Source of the DNA: Sphingomonas aerolata
GTDB lineage: Bacteria; Pseudomonadota; Alphaproteobacteria; Sphingomonadales; Sphingomonadaceae
Direction of reading: 5' to 3'
Assembly: GCF_003046295.1 (NCBI RefSeq)
Contig: NZ_PZZN01000001.1
Span: 1,012,812 to 1,076,811, forward strand
Length of the DNA: 64,000 bases
The notes beneath the pieces are model-generated. The model was not told the DNA's origin. It saw only the letters and a list, made by a program, of their open reading frames with translations, and did no database searches. The translations under genes were made by a program, and so were the position numbers. Shown in pieces: positions 18,753 through 29,070 of this stretch (positions are counted from its first letter, which is position 1; every line of letters starts with the position of its first letter).

Positions 18753-19514
18753 ATGCCAGATCAATCTCCAGCGCTCGCTTTCGAACGCGTCACCAAGGCT
18801 TACGGCGCTACGATCGCGGTCGATGCGGTCTCGCTCGAGATCGCGGGCGGCAGCTTCGTCGCGCTCGTCGGCACGTCTGGATCGGGCAAGTCGACCCTCC
18901 TCAAGACGATCAACCGCCTCGTCGAGCCCAGCGATGGCCGCGTCCTGCTCGACGGCACCGACGTCACGCACGGTCCCGCGCCCGCACTGCGTCGCCGGGT
19001 CGGCTATGTCTTCCAGAATATCGGTCTGTTCCCGCACATGACGATCGCCGAGAATATCGCGATCGGGCTGCGCATCGCCGGCCGCGGCGACGAGGCCGAT
19101 GTCGGTGCGCTGCTCGATCTCGTCGACCTGCCGCGCGGCATCGCCGGGCGCCTGCCCGACGCGCTGTCGGGCGGCCAGCGCCAGCGCGTCGGCATCGCCC
19201 GGGCGCTCGCACCCGGGGCAAAGCTCCTGCTCCTCGACGAGGCGTTCGGCGCGCTCGATCCCGTCACCCGCGACGCGCTCGGCACGCGCATCCGCGAGCT
19301 GCACGACCGGCTGGGCCTCACCACCATCCTCGTCACGCACGACATGGCGGAGGCGTTGCTGCTCGCCGACCGCGTGCTCGTCATGAAGGCCGGGCGGATC
19401 GTCGCCGATGCGACCCCTGCCGCGCTCGTCGCGGGTGAGGGCGGCGACGACGCGCAGGCTCTGGTCCAGGTCCCCCGCGCGCAGGCCGACCGCCTCCGGG
19501 CGCTCGTCGCATGA
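18753..19514 (+). CDS. ABC transporter ATPase, osmoprotectant/ergothioneine (OpuCA/EgtV) type
   Basis: 253 residues from the ATG at 18753. Walker A is GTSGSGKST, the Q loop VFQNIGLFPHMT, the signature LSGGQRQRVGIARAL and Walker B LLLLDEAFGALD, followed by the switch His in THDMAEAL. The sequence VFQNIGLFPHMTIAENI is characteristic of the quaternary-amine uptake family. There are no C-terminal CBS domains. It overlaps the permease/binding-protein gene by four bases. Confidence 0.92.
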   Translation: MPDQSPALAFERVTKAYGATIAVDAVSLEIAGGSFVALVGTSGSGKSTLLKTINRLVEPSDGRVLLDGTDVTHGPAPALRRRVGYVFQNIGLFPHMTIAENIAIGLRIAGRGDEADVGALLDLVDLPRGIAGRLPDALSGGQRQRVGIARALAPGAKLLLLDEAFGALDPVTRDALGTRIRELHDRLGLTTILVTHDMAEALLLADRVLVMKAGRIVADATPAALVAGEGGDDAQALVQVPRAQADRLRALVA

Positions 19515-21061
19515 GTGCGTTCCTCGACGCGCTGACCCGCGTGCCACCGCTGCTCGCCAGCCACGTGCTGCTCTCCGCGGCGGCGCTGCTGCTCGGCATC
19601 GCGATCAGCCTGCCGCTCGCCATCTGGTCCGCGCGCAACGCCGCGGTCGCGCGCGTCGCATTGGGTTTCGCCAGCCTCGTCCAGACGGTCCCCAGCCTCG
19701 CGCTGCTCGCACTCTTCTATCCGCTGCTGCTCAGCCTGTCCGCGCTCGTCGGCGGCGGGATCCCGGCCTTGGGCTTCCTCCCCTCGCTGATCGCGCTCAC
19801 GCTCTATGCGCTGCTGCCGATCCTGCGCAACGCGGTCGCGGGGCTGCAGGGGCTCGATCCCGCGGTGTCGCAGGCCGCCGACGCGGTCGGCATGACCCCC
19901 GCGCAGAAGCTCCGCCTCGTCGAGGCCCCGCTCGCCGCGCCCGTCGTCGTCGCCGGCATCCGCACCGCCGCAGTCTGGACGATCGGCGCGGCGACGCTGT
20001 CGACCACGGTCGGCCAGCCGAGTCTGGGCGACCTGATCTTCGCCGGGCTCCAGACGCAGAACTGGGCGCTGGTCCTCGCCGGCTGCGTCAGCGCGGCGGC
20101 GCTCGCGCTTATCGTCGACGCGCTGATCGGCGGGATCGAACAGGGCATCCGCGCACGCCGTCGCTGGCTCTGGATCGCGAGCGCCGCGATGCTGGTCACA
20201 GGGACCGCGCTCGCCACCGCGCCGCTCTGGCCCCGCGGCGGCGGCGGCGACCGGACGGTCGTCGTCGGCGCGAAGAATTTCTCCGAGCAATATATCCTCG
20301 CGCGGCTGATCGGCGACCGGCTGACGCGCGCCGGCTACACCGTCACCTATCGCGACGGGCTCGGCTCGGCTCTCGTCTTCGGTGCGCTCTCAGGCGGCGA
20401 TATCGACGTCTATGTCGATTATGCCGGCACGATCTGGGCCAACGAGATGAAGCGCAGCGACGTGCCCGAGCGCACGAAGATGGTCGCCGATATCGGCGCT
20501 TGGGCAAAGAGCACGCACGGCGTCGGCCTGGTCGGCACGCTCGGGTTCGAGAACGCCTATGCCTTTGCGATGAAGGCGGACGTGGCGCGCCGCCAGCGTA
20601 TCGCGAGCCTCGACGATCTGGTGAAGGCCGCGCCCGGCCTGACGCTCGGCAGCGACCTCGAATTCCTCGAACGCCCCGAATGGGCGGCGGTGAAACGCGC
20701 CTATCCGCTCCGCTTCGCGCGCACCACGCCGTACAGCCCGACCTTCATGTACCGCGCGTTGCAGAGCGGGAAGGCGGACGTCATCTCGGCCTTTTCCTCG
20801 GACGGCCGGATCGCCGCAGACAAGCTGACCGTGCTCACCGACCCGCGCCACGCGATCCCCGGCTATGACGCGATCCTGATGGTCGCCCCCGCGCGCGCGA
20901 ACGACGCCCGCTTCACCGCAGCGCTCCGCCCGCTCGTCGGCCGCGTCCCGGTCGAGGCGATGCGCACCGCCAACTACCAGGTCGACCGCGACACCGACAA
21001 ACAGACCCCCGAAGCCGCCGCCCGCTGGCTCGCCAGCAAGATCGGCCTTCCGTCATCCTGA
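19511..21061 (+). CDS. ABC transporter permease fused to its substrate-binding domain (OpuCB-OpuCC / EgtU type)
   Basis: 516 residues. Residues 1 to about 215 form a five-to-six-helix OpuCB-type permease (VALGFASLVQTVPSLALLALFYPLL; EAPLAAPVVVAGIRTAAVWTIGAATLSTTVG). After a further helix (about 220-237) a periplasmic OpuAC-type binding domain begins at VVVGAKNFSEQYILARLIGDRL and runs to the C-terminus. Such one-piece permease/receptor proteins import glycine betaine, choline or, as shown for EgtU, ergothioneine. The last codons and stop (PSS*) are supplied by an R3 repeat. Confidence 0.9.
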   Translation: MSAFLDALTRVPPLLASHVLLSAAALLLGIAISLPLAIWSARNAAVARVALGFASLVQTVPSLALLALFYPLLLSLSALVGGGIPALGFLPSLIALTLYALLPILRNAVAGLQGLDPAVSQAADAVGMTPAQKLRLVEAPLAAPVVVAGIRTAAVWTIGAATLSTTVGQPSLGDLIFAGLQTQNWALVLAGCVSAAALALIVDALIGGIEQGIRARRRWLWIASAAMLVTGTALATAPLWPRGGGGDRTVVVGAKNFSEQYILARLIGDRLTRAGYTVTYRDGLGSALVFGALSGGDIDVYVDYAGTIWANEMKRSDVPERTKMVADIGAWAKSTHGVGLVGTLGFENAYAFAMKADVARRQRIASLDDLVKAAPGLTLGSDLEFLERPEWAAVKRAYPLRFARTTPYSPTFMYRALQSGKADVISAFSSDGRIAADKLTVLTDPRHAIPGYDAILMVAPARANDARFTAALRPLVGRVPVEAMRTANYQVDRDTDKQTPEAAARWLASKIGLPSS

Positions 21062-21134
21062 CGAAAGTCAGGATCCAGAGCCAAGCAGAACAGCGCTCCG
21101 TTACCCTGGATCCTGACTTCCGTCAGGATGACGC
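21049..21134. repeat. Inverted-repeat element, family R3, overlapping the ABC gene stop codon
   Basis: Left arm ccgtcatcctgacgaaagtc + aggatccagag and right arm ctggatcctgac + ttccgtcaggatgacg. The left arm begins before the stop at 21059-21061, so the tga of gtcatcctgacg is the stop codon of the permease/binding-protein gene. The element fills the gap to the convergent TonB-dependent receptor. Confidence 0.85.
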
Positions 21135-21139
21135 GAGCC

Positions 21140-23752
21140 TCAGAAAAACAGCTTCCGCACGCTCAGCCGCACCGTCCGCCCCAGCGGATCCAGATAATCC
21201 GGCTGATAGGTATTCGGCACCGCCCCGCTCGCATCCGTCACCCGCTGACGCGTGTTGAACACATTGTCGACCGACAGCGTGACGCGCATCCCGCGCAGCC
21301 ACGGCCGCGCCTTCACCCATTCGAGCCGCTGCCCCAGATCCGCGAACAGCCGCACGTTTGCGGTCGCCAGCCCGCCGAAATTGAGCGTCTCGGGCGCCGC
21401 CGCGGTCCCGCCATCGACCCGGGTGCCCGCCGCGTAATTCGCCGACAGCCGCGCGCCGAGGCCATTGTTGCTATAGCCCGCCTGCGCCTCGAGGCTGTGC
21501 CGCGCCGACCCGCCATTATTGCCGATCGCATCGCCGTCGAGCAGGTTCAGGCTCGGCCCGCCCTCCGCGACCAGCACGCGGTCGGTAAAGCGCCAGGTGT
21601 GATACAGCGCGAACTGGACACGCCCGCCGCCCTGCCCGCGCCCGCCACGCCCGAAGCCGCCGCCCCCGCCGCCCGGACCACCGCCGCCACGTCCCTCACC
21701 AGGCCCGGCACCCTCGCCGCGCCCGCCTGCCCCTTCACCCCGCGGCCGCCCACCGCCCGGCGGCTGCATCCCGGCAAACGGATTGGGCCCCGTCCCCGCG
21801 CGAAACGCCTCGAGCTCGCGCTGGATCTTCGACTTCAGCGGCGCGGAGAAATTGATCCCCCAGCGCAGTTCGGAGCGTTCGCTGCGCGCGAAATTGATCG
21901 GCCGCCGGTCGACCTGCAACAGTGCGCCCGTCGCATCGCGGACGAACCGGTCGGGAAACGCCGCCTCGATCGCCGCGGTCGCGGCCGGGAAGGCGGCGAT
22001 CGGATTGTCGGTCCGGCTGTCGACATAATTGGCGGTCAGCGTCACCTCGCGCCCCGCCCAGGGCTTCACCGTCAGCCCCAGCTTGGTCACGCGGTTATTG
22101 TCCGCGCTCAGCCCGGGATTGCCGCCGCTGATCGTGGTGACGGTCGCGGTCGTGCCCTGGACATAATCGAACACGCGGACATTGGGCGTCGTGATCGACG
22201 GATTGCCCAGCTGCTGCGCGGTCGGCGCCTGATCGGTGTCGGTCACCGACGCGATCAGCCGCACCGCCGGGATCGGCGCCCAGTTCGCGCCATAGCCGAG
22301 CGTGGTCAGCGTGCCGAAATCCGACAAATGATCCTGCGCCAGGTTGAAGTTCGCCGACAGCGTGCCAAGGAACGGCAGCACGTCCTTCGACCGGCTCGCG
22401 ATCGGCAGGTCGACATTGACCTGGCCGTTGACCGTGTCGCGCGCCACCTGCCCGCGCTGCGCGAACCCGCCGCGATCCGACCGGCTGTCGAAATCGGCGG
22501 TCTCCGCCCCCAGCTTGAGCGTCGTCGACACGTCGCCCGCGGGCAGCGCGAACAGCCGGCCATTGGCGACCGCGTCGATCCCGCCGATGCTCTGCGTCGC
22601 ATAGGCGCGATTGCCCGCCGCCGCGCCGATATCCGCCGCGGTCAGCGCGCCCAGCGGCACCGCGGTCGGATCGCCCGCCGCCAGCCGCGCATTGAACGCG
22701 CCCGCATCGACGCCCGTATCGGTGAAGGTCTGCGTATCGCTGCGATCGTAATTGCCCGTCACCGTCCAGCGCCACGTGCCGGCATCGCCGTTCAGCGTCG
22801 TGCCCAGATGCGCCGCGATCGACGACGCGCGCTGCGCCAGCGGCAGGAAGCCCGGATCGTCGAGCGCACGGTTGATCACGCTGCCGTCCGCCAGCGTCAG
22901 CGCCGCGACGGGCAGGCCGTTCAGGCTGCGGCTGTCGGTCGATTCGAGCCGTCCGTTGATCGTCGCGCCGACATTGCCGAAGATGTTGCGCGCATAGACG
23001 CTGTTCGCGGTGAAGGTGCTCGTCTGGCCCTGCAGCGTGCGGAACGGCGTCGGATCGACGACCGTGCCGCCCGCTCCCACCGCCCCGCTGCCGTTGCCCC
23101 CCGCAATCGGCACGATGTCCCGCTCCGCCTCGGTCAGCGCCGAACTCGTCGTATATTCGGCATGCAGGTTGACCCGCCGGTCGCGCGCGATCGTCAGCAG
23201 ATCGAGCTTGGCCTGCGGCGTGTTCGTCCCCCCCTCGGTCGGCATCCGGTCGATCGCCTCCGCGGTCACCGCGCGAAAGCGGCGGCGCAGCACGAAGTTC
23301 ACGACCTTCTGGTCCGCGCGATAGCCATATTTCAGCGCGACCTCCTCGGGCAGGATCTCGACGCGCTGGATCGCCTCGGTCGGGATGTCGCGGATTTCCG
23401 AAAAGCTCGAGATGCGCCGCCCGTTGAGCAGTACCACCGGCGCGCCCCCGCTGCCGCGCCCGCTCGTCGTCTGCGGGCTGAGTTCGGCGAGCAGGTCGGA
23501 CACCGAACTGACGCCGTAGGAACGGATGTCCGCCTGGCCGAGCGTCTGGTCGGGCGGAATGTCGCCGACCACCGATCCGGGCAGCTTGCGCGATCCGGTG
23601 ACGACGATCTCCTCGCCCTCGACGCTATCCTCCGGCTCGGCTGCGGCACCGTCCGTCTGCGCGCCCTCTGTCGCCGGTACCGGCGCAGGCGCCTGTTGCG
23701 CCGCCGCCATCGCCGGCAGGCTCACCGCCAGCATCAAACCCAGTGTACGCAT
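21140..23752 (-). CDS. TonB-dependent outer-membrane receptor with a glycine-rich insert
   Basis: About 870 residues. A signal peptide (MRTLGLMLAVSLPAMAAAQQ) leads to a linker, the plug start EEIVVTGSRK, a plug with VVLLNGRRISSFSEI and EAIQRVEILPEEVALKYGYRADQKVVNF, and a barrel whose last strand ends in Phe (TVRLSVRKLFF). Around coding positions 21600-21780 there is a Gly/Arg/Pro-rich run unlike the rest of the barrel. The substrate is unknown: no adjacent catabolic or FecIR genes were found. The start at 23752 is chosen because it begins the signal peptide. Confidence 0.92.
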   Translation of the reverse strand: MRTLGLMLAVSLPAMAAAQQAPAPVPATEGAQTDGAAAEPEDSVEGEEIVVTGSRKLPGSVVGDIPPDQTLGQADIRSYGVSSVSDLLAELSPQTTSGRGSGGAPVVLLNGRRISSFSEIRDIPTEAIQRVEILPEEVALKYGYRADQKVVNFVLRRRFRAVTAEAIDRMPTEGGTNTPQAKLDLLTIARDRRVNLHAEYTTSSALTEAERDIVPIAGGNGSGAVGAGGTVVDPTPFRTLQGQTSTFTANSVYARNIFGNVGATINGRLESTDSRSLNGLPVAALTLADGSVINRALDDPGFLPLAQRASSIAAHLGTTLNGDAGTWRWTVTGNYDRSDTQTFTDTGVDAGAFNARLAAGDPTAVPLGALTAADIGAAAGNRAYATQSIGGIDAVANGRLFALPAGDVSTTLKLGAETADFDSRSDRGGFAQRGQVARDTVNGQVNVDLPIASRSKDVLPFLGTLSANFNLAQDHLSDFGTLTTLGYGANWAPIPAVRLIASVTDTDQAPTAQQLGNPSITTPNVRVFDYVQGTTATVTTISGGNPGLSADNNRVTKLGLTVKPWAGREVTLTANYVDSRTDNPIAAFPAATAAIEAAFPDRFVRDATGALLQVDRRPINFARSERSELRWGINFSAPLKSKIQRELEAFRAGTGPNPFAGMQPPGGGRPRGEGAGGRGEGAGPGEGRGGGGPGGGGGGFGRGGRGQGGGRVQFALYHTWRFTDRVLVAEGGPSLNLLDGDAIGNNGGSARHSLEAQAGYSNNGLGARLSANYAAGTRVDGGTAAAPETLNFGGLATANVRLFADLGQRLEWVKARPWLRGMRVTLSVDNVFNTRQRVTDASGAVPNTYQPDYLDPLGRTVRLSVRKLFF

Positions 23753-23817
23753 AACCCTGACATCCCATCGACCTGACCCCGGCACCTAGGGGCCAATTGT
23801 CGCAGGATTATGCCGCT

Positions 23818-26217
23818 TCACCGCGCCGCGTCGGTCGGTCCGGCCATGATTCCGGCGGCCCCGACGGCGGGCGGCGTCCCGATCAGCTCCATCCGCGTCG
23901 TCGTCGCGCCTAGGTCGATCCCCGCCTCGCGGAACTGGCGCAACAGCGTGAACAGCAGCGCGCTGCGCACCGGATAGGCATCGCGCGGGCTCGCGACATA
24001 GGCAAAGCAGTTGAGCTTCGCGCGGCCGCCATCAACCGAATCGATGAACACCTTCACCTCGGGATCGTCGAGCACCTCGCTCTGGTCGGCAAAGGCGGTG
24101 AACAGCATCGTCCGCACCGCGTCGAGATCGCTCTCGATCGGCACCGAGAATTGCAGCTGGATCCGCCCGATCGGCGCGGCCAGCGTCATGTTCTGGATCG
24201 TCTTGGTGATCAGCTCCGAATTGGGGACGATCAGCGTCGATCGGTCGGCGACCTGGATCTCGGTCGACCGCACGTTGATCCGTTTCACATCGCCCTCCTG
24301 ATTGCCGATCCGCACCCAGTCGCCGATCTTGACCGGCCGCTCGGCGAGCAGGATCAGCCCCGACACGAAATTCTGCGTGATCGCCTGCAGGCCGAAGCCG
24401 ATGCCCACCGACAGCGCACCGAGCACCACCGCCAGCTTCTCCATGCCGATCCCGAGCGCGGCGAGCGCCCACAGCACCGCGGCGATGATCCCCGCATAGC
24501 GCGCGACCATCGTCACCGAATTTTGCGCGCCCGCATCCATCGCGGTCGTCGGCAGATAGCTGTTGACCAGCCAGTGCTGCAGCCCGCGCATGATCGCCAG
24601 CGCGACGAACAGCACCGCGATCGAGCGCAGCACCGCGCCCGGCGATATCGTGATCTCGCCGACCGTGATCCCGCCCGCAAGCGTCCCGAACAGCTCGAAC
24701 ACCGACGTCACGCCCGCCCCGAACGGCGCCATCACCGCGCCGAACGCCAGCATGATCAGCATCAGCCGCAGCACCGCCGACAGCAGCACGCCGATCTGGT
24801 CGACCGTCCGGTTGCCGACGCCGAACCCGCTGTTCGCGCTGCGGCCGATCCGGTTGCTGCTCGAGAGCGCGGCGCGGCAGGCGTCGTCGGTGAAGGTCAT
24901 CATCAGGTACAAAGTCGCGCCGACGATCGCCCCCCACACCATCCACTGCGCGGTCTTCAGCGCGAAATTGACGTATCCGGTCAGCGTCGCGACGAACGCG
25001 ACCAGCACCGCCAGCCACACGACCAGCGCGACGATCGCGAGCAGGCTGTTGCGGGCGGGCTTCTCGGGATCGGGCTGTGCCGCCGCCCTCAGCCGCCCGA
25101 GCGCGACCAGCACGCCGGCGATCAGCGCCAGGTGGAGCAGCGCGATCAGCGCGTTCGCCGCGGTCGACGCGGCCGCACTCGCGCCGACCAGCGCGTTGGC
25201 CGTGATCAGCAGCTGGCCGAAGAACACCAACCCCGCCGCCGCCCAGGTGAAGGGGCGCAGCGTCTGCGCTGCGCTGTCGCCGATCGGCAACAGCCGCCAG
25301 CTCGGCTGCGCGCGCAACAGCAACGCGCCGCCCAACGCCGACAGGAAGGCGGCAAAGAACGACAATCCGACAAAACGCGTCGCGATCTGGTCGAACGCGG
25401 GCGACAGCAAGGCGGACCAGCGCAGCGACTGGACGAACGCCAGCGCGGCGAATCCGGGCAACATCGTGCCGATCACCACCAGCCACAGCGCATAGGCGGA
25501 CCGCCGGATCCGCCCCCCCGGCGCATGATCGGTCGCATAGCCGCGCCCCAGCCGGTGGAGCGCACCGCGCACCGGCACGAGCAGCACCAGTGCGGCGAGC
25601 AGCCCGGTCAGCGCGATCATCGCCGCCTGCATGTCGAACCGCTGGACGAACTGGCGCACGCCGGTCGCCGCGAACCGGTTCAGCCGCGCGGTGTCGCGCG
25701 GCAGGTGATCGACGATTGCGGTCCACAAAGTCGGCGACAATGGCGACGCGCTGCGCTCGGACAATTGCTGGCCCAGCTCCTCCGCCTCGGCCGCACCGAT
25801 ATCGTCGATCTGCTGCTTGGCCTCGACCCCGATCAGCCGCGCGCGCTTGATCGCCGAATCGATCGCCGACTGGCTCTGCGCGAGCAATCGGCGCTGCTGG
25901 CGGATCTCGGGCGCCTCGACCACCCCCGGCGTCGCCGCGCCCAGCTCGGTCACCCTCGCCTGGACCAGCGCCATTTCGGGCGTCAGCACCCGTACCGCCT
26001 CCGCTGCGGTCGCCTGCACCGCCTCCGCCCGCGTCCGCAACGCCTGCCGCGCCGCATCGTCACGCGCCTCGACCGCCGCATCGTCGACCGCCTGCAACTC
26101 CGCCGACGCCCGCGTCAGCCCCGCCGCCACCGACGCCACCTTCGCCTCGTCCTGCGCGACGGCAGGCAGAGCGGACACGAGCAGCAGCAACGCGGCGAAA
26201 TAGCGGGGAACGATCAT
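23818..26217 (-). CDS. Large mechanosensitive ion channel, MscS family with DUF3772 domain
   Basis: 799 residues. A signal peptide (LLLLVSALPAVAQ) and a coiled-coil-like, Ala/Glu-rich periplasmic domain (about 25-180, DUF3772-type) precede about ten membrane helices. The C-terminal third is the MscS core: the pore helix with GIGMEKLAVVLGALSVGIGFGLQAITQNFVSGLILLAERPVKIGDWV, the beta domain DVKRINVRSTEIQVADRSTLIVPNSELI, and the C-terminal alpha/beta domain. It releases solutes on hypo-osmotic shock. It is transcribed towards the TonB-dependent receptor gene, with 65 bases between them. Confidence 0.93.
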   Translation of the reverse strand: MIVPRYFAALLLLVSALPAVAQDEAKVASVAAGLTRASAELQAVDDAAVEARDDAARQALRTRAEAVQATAAEAVRVLTPEMALVQARVTELGAATPGVVEAPEIRQQRRLLAQSQSAIDSAIKRARLIGVEAKQQIDDIGAAEAEELGQQLSERSASPLSPTLWTAIVDHLPRDTARLNRFAATGVRQFVQRFDMQAAMIALTGLLAALVLLVPVRGALHRLGRGYATDHAPGGRIRRSAYALWLVVIGTMLPGFAALAFVQSLRWSALLSPAFDQIATRFVGLSFFAAFLSALGGALLLRAQPSWRLLPIGDSAAQTLRPFTWAAAGLVFFGQLLITANALVGASAAASTAANALIALLHLALIAGVLVALGRLRAAAQPDPEKPARNSLLAIVALVVWLAVLVAFVATLTGYVNFALKTAQWMVWGAIVGATLYLMMTFTDDACRAALSSSNRIGRSANSGFGVGNRTVDQIGVLLSAVLRLMLIMLAFGAVMAPFGAGVTSVFELFGTLAGGITVGEITISPGAVLRSIAVLFVALAIMRGLQHWLVNSYLPTTAMDAGAQNSVTMVARYAGIIAAVLWALAALGIGMEKLAVVLGALSVGIGFGLQAITQNFVSGLILLAERPVKIGDWVRIGNQEGDVKRINVRSTEIQVADRSTLIVPNSELITKTIQNMTLAAPIGRIQLQFSVPIESDLDAVRTMLFTAFADQSEVLDDPEVKVFIDSVDGGRAKLNCFAYVASPRDAYPVRSALLFTLLRQFREAGIDLGATTTRMELIGTPPAVGAAGIMAGPTDAAR

Positions 26218-26286
26218 CCGCCCGGCTCTACAGCGTCACAGCCAAAAACGGGAGAGCCCGCCGCGATGGCCCGCCCCCCCTACACA

Positions 26287-26390
26287 CCACCCCGGCGAAG
26301 GCCGGGGCCCAGGTGGGAAGGCTGAAGTAATGACGCGCAGCATCAGCCCAGCCACGTCTCCCAACTGGACCCCGGCCTCCGCCGGGGTGG
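26287..26390. repeat. R1 element (104 bp), first of a direct pair
   Basis: ccaccccggcgaaggccggg arm, aaggctgaagtaatgacgcg centre, and ccggcctccgccggggtgg arm. It is nearly identical to the element 141 bases further on, so the MscS-pccA gap (about 390 bases without a gene) is almost wholly made of repeats. Confidence 0.85.
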
Positions 26391-26427
26391 CGCACGGAGC
26401 GATAGCCCCACCCCACCCCACCCCAAA

Positions 26428-26531
26428 CCACCCCGGCGAAGGCCGGGGCCCAGGTGGGAAGGCTCGAGTAACGACGCGCAGCATCAGCCCAGCCACGTCC
26501 CCCAACTGGACCCCGGCCTCCGCCGGGGTGG
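26428..26531. repeat. R1 element (104 bp), second of a direct pair
   Basis: Same arms and centre as the element at 26287-26390, with a few substitutions. A run of cccca units (26405-26427) separates the two copies. Confidence 0.85.
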
Positions 26532-26542
26532 TGGAGCCCATG

Positions 26543-26593
26543 TTCTCCCGCGAAGGCGGGAGCCCAGTCTGGGTCCCCGCCTGCGCGGGGACA
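26543..26593. repeat. R2 repeat next to pccA
   Basis: Two small hairpins, cccgcgaaggcggg and ccccgcctgcgcgggg, joined by agcccagtctgggt. It ends 14 bases after the pccA stop in the pccA direction and could act as its 3' stem-loop, although no U-run follows. Confidence 0.7.
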
Positions 26594-26606
26594 CAAGGGC
26601 TCAAAC

Positions 26607-28643
<2,037 letters not shown>

Positions 28644-28698
28644 CTCTCGCCCTAAACTGTGCCGTCTCCCCGGCTTGGCGCCGGGTGCGGACGTGTAT

Positions 28699-29070
28699 TT
28701 ACTGGTACCAGATCATCGATTTGAGCTGCGCGGTCCGTGCCTTGGTCAGGCCGGTGCGGCAGCCGGCGATCGTCATCGCCTGCGCCGATCCGCCGGCATA
28801 TTGCCCGCCCTCGATCACGCACTGCGTGTCGCGGAACTTCAGCCACGCGCGCTGGCTTTCGAGCAGCGATCCCGCAAACCCGAAGCCACCGCCACGCGAC
28901 GTGTCCTGCGCATCGCGCCGCTTCATATAGGCATAGGTCCGCTTCCACTGCGCGGTCATCGCCGCGTCCGCCTGCGCATAGCTGCTGCCCGCGGACCGGG
29001 TCATCTGCGCCTGCGCCTGCGACTGGGGCTGCATCGGCGCGGCGGCGACCAGGAGTGCGATCAGCAGCAT
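28699..29070 (-). CDS. Small exported protein, DUF1311/LprI-like
   Basis: 123 residues from the ATG at 29070, with an N-terminal hydrophobic signal ([11 protein letters not shown]) and a Gln/Ala stretch. The core [17 protein letters not shown]...[20 protein letters not shown]...[17 protein letters not shown] follows the lysozyme-inhibitor-LprI (DUF1311) pattern, with paired cysteines and the QRAWxxFRDxxC motif. The family is periplasmic; some members inhibit lysozyme, many are uncharacterised. It overlaps the end of bioB by ten bases and precedes pccA, an unexpected place for an envelope protein. Confidence 0.75.
   Translation of the reverse strand: MLLIALLVAAAPMQPQSQAQAQMTRSAGSSYAQADAAMTAQWKRTYAYMKRRDAQDTSRGGGFGFAGSLLESQRAWLKFRDTQCVIEGGQYAGGSAQAMTIAGCRTGLTKARTAQLKSMIWYQ

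Noticed and set aside
21128..23776. 882-codon open frame antisense to the first TonB-dependent receptor
   Set aside because: Same shadow effect; no recognisable motif.
24151..26325. 724-codon open frame antisense to the MscS channel
   Set aside because: Composition is Arg/Gln/Asp-rich with no domain; the minus-strand gene is clear.
26287..26531. Possible CRISPR array
   Set aside because: Only two units, about 104 bases each, each internally inverted, with no short direct repeats and unique spacers and no cas genes.
26228..26604. Frames of about 122 codons over the paired R1 repeats
   Set aside because: They only translate inverted repeats ([12 protein letters not shown] peptides), a familiar annotation artefact.
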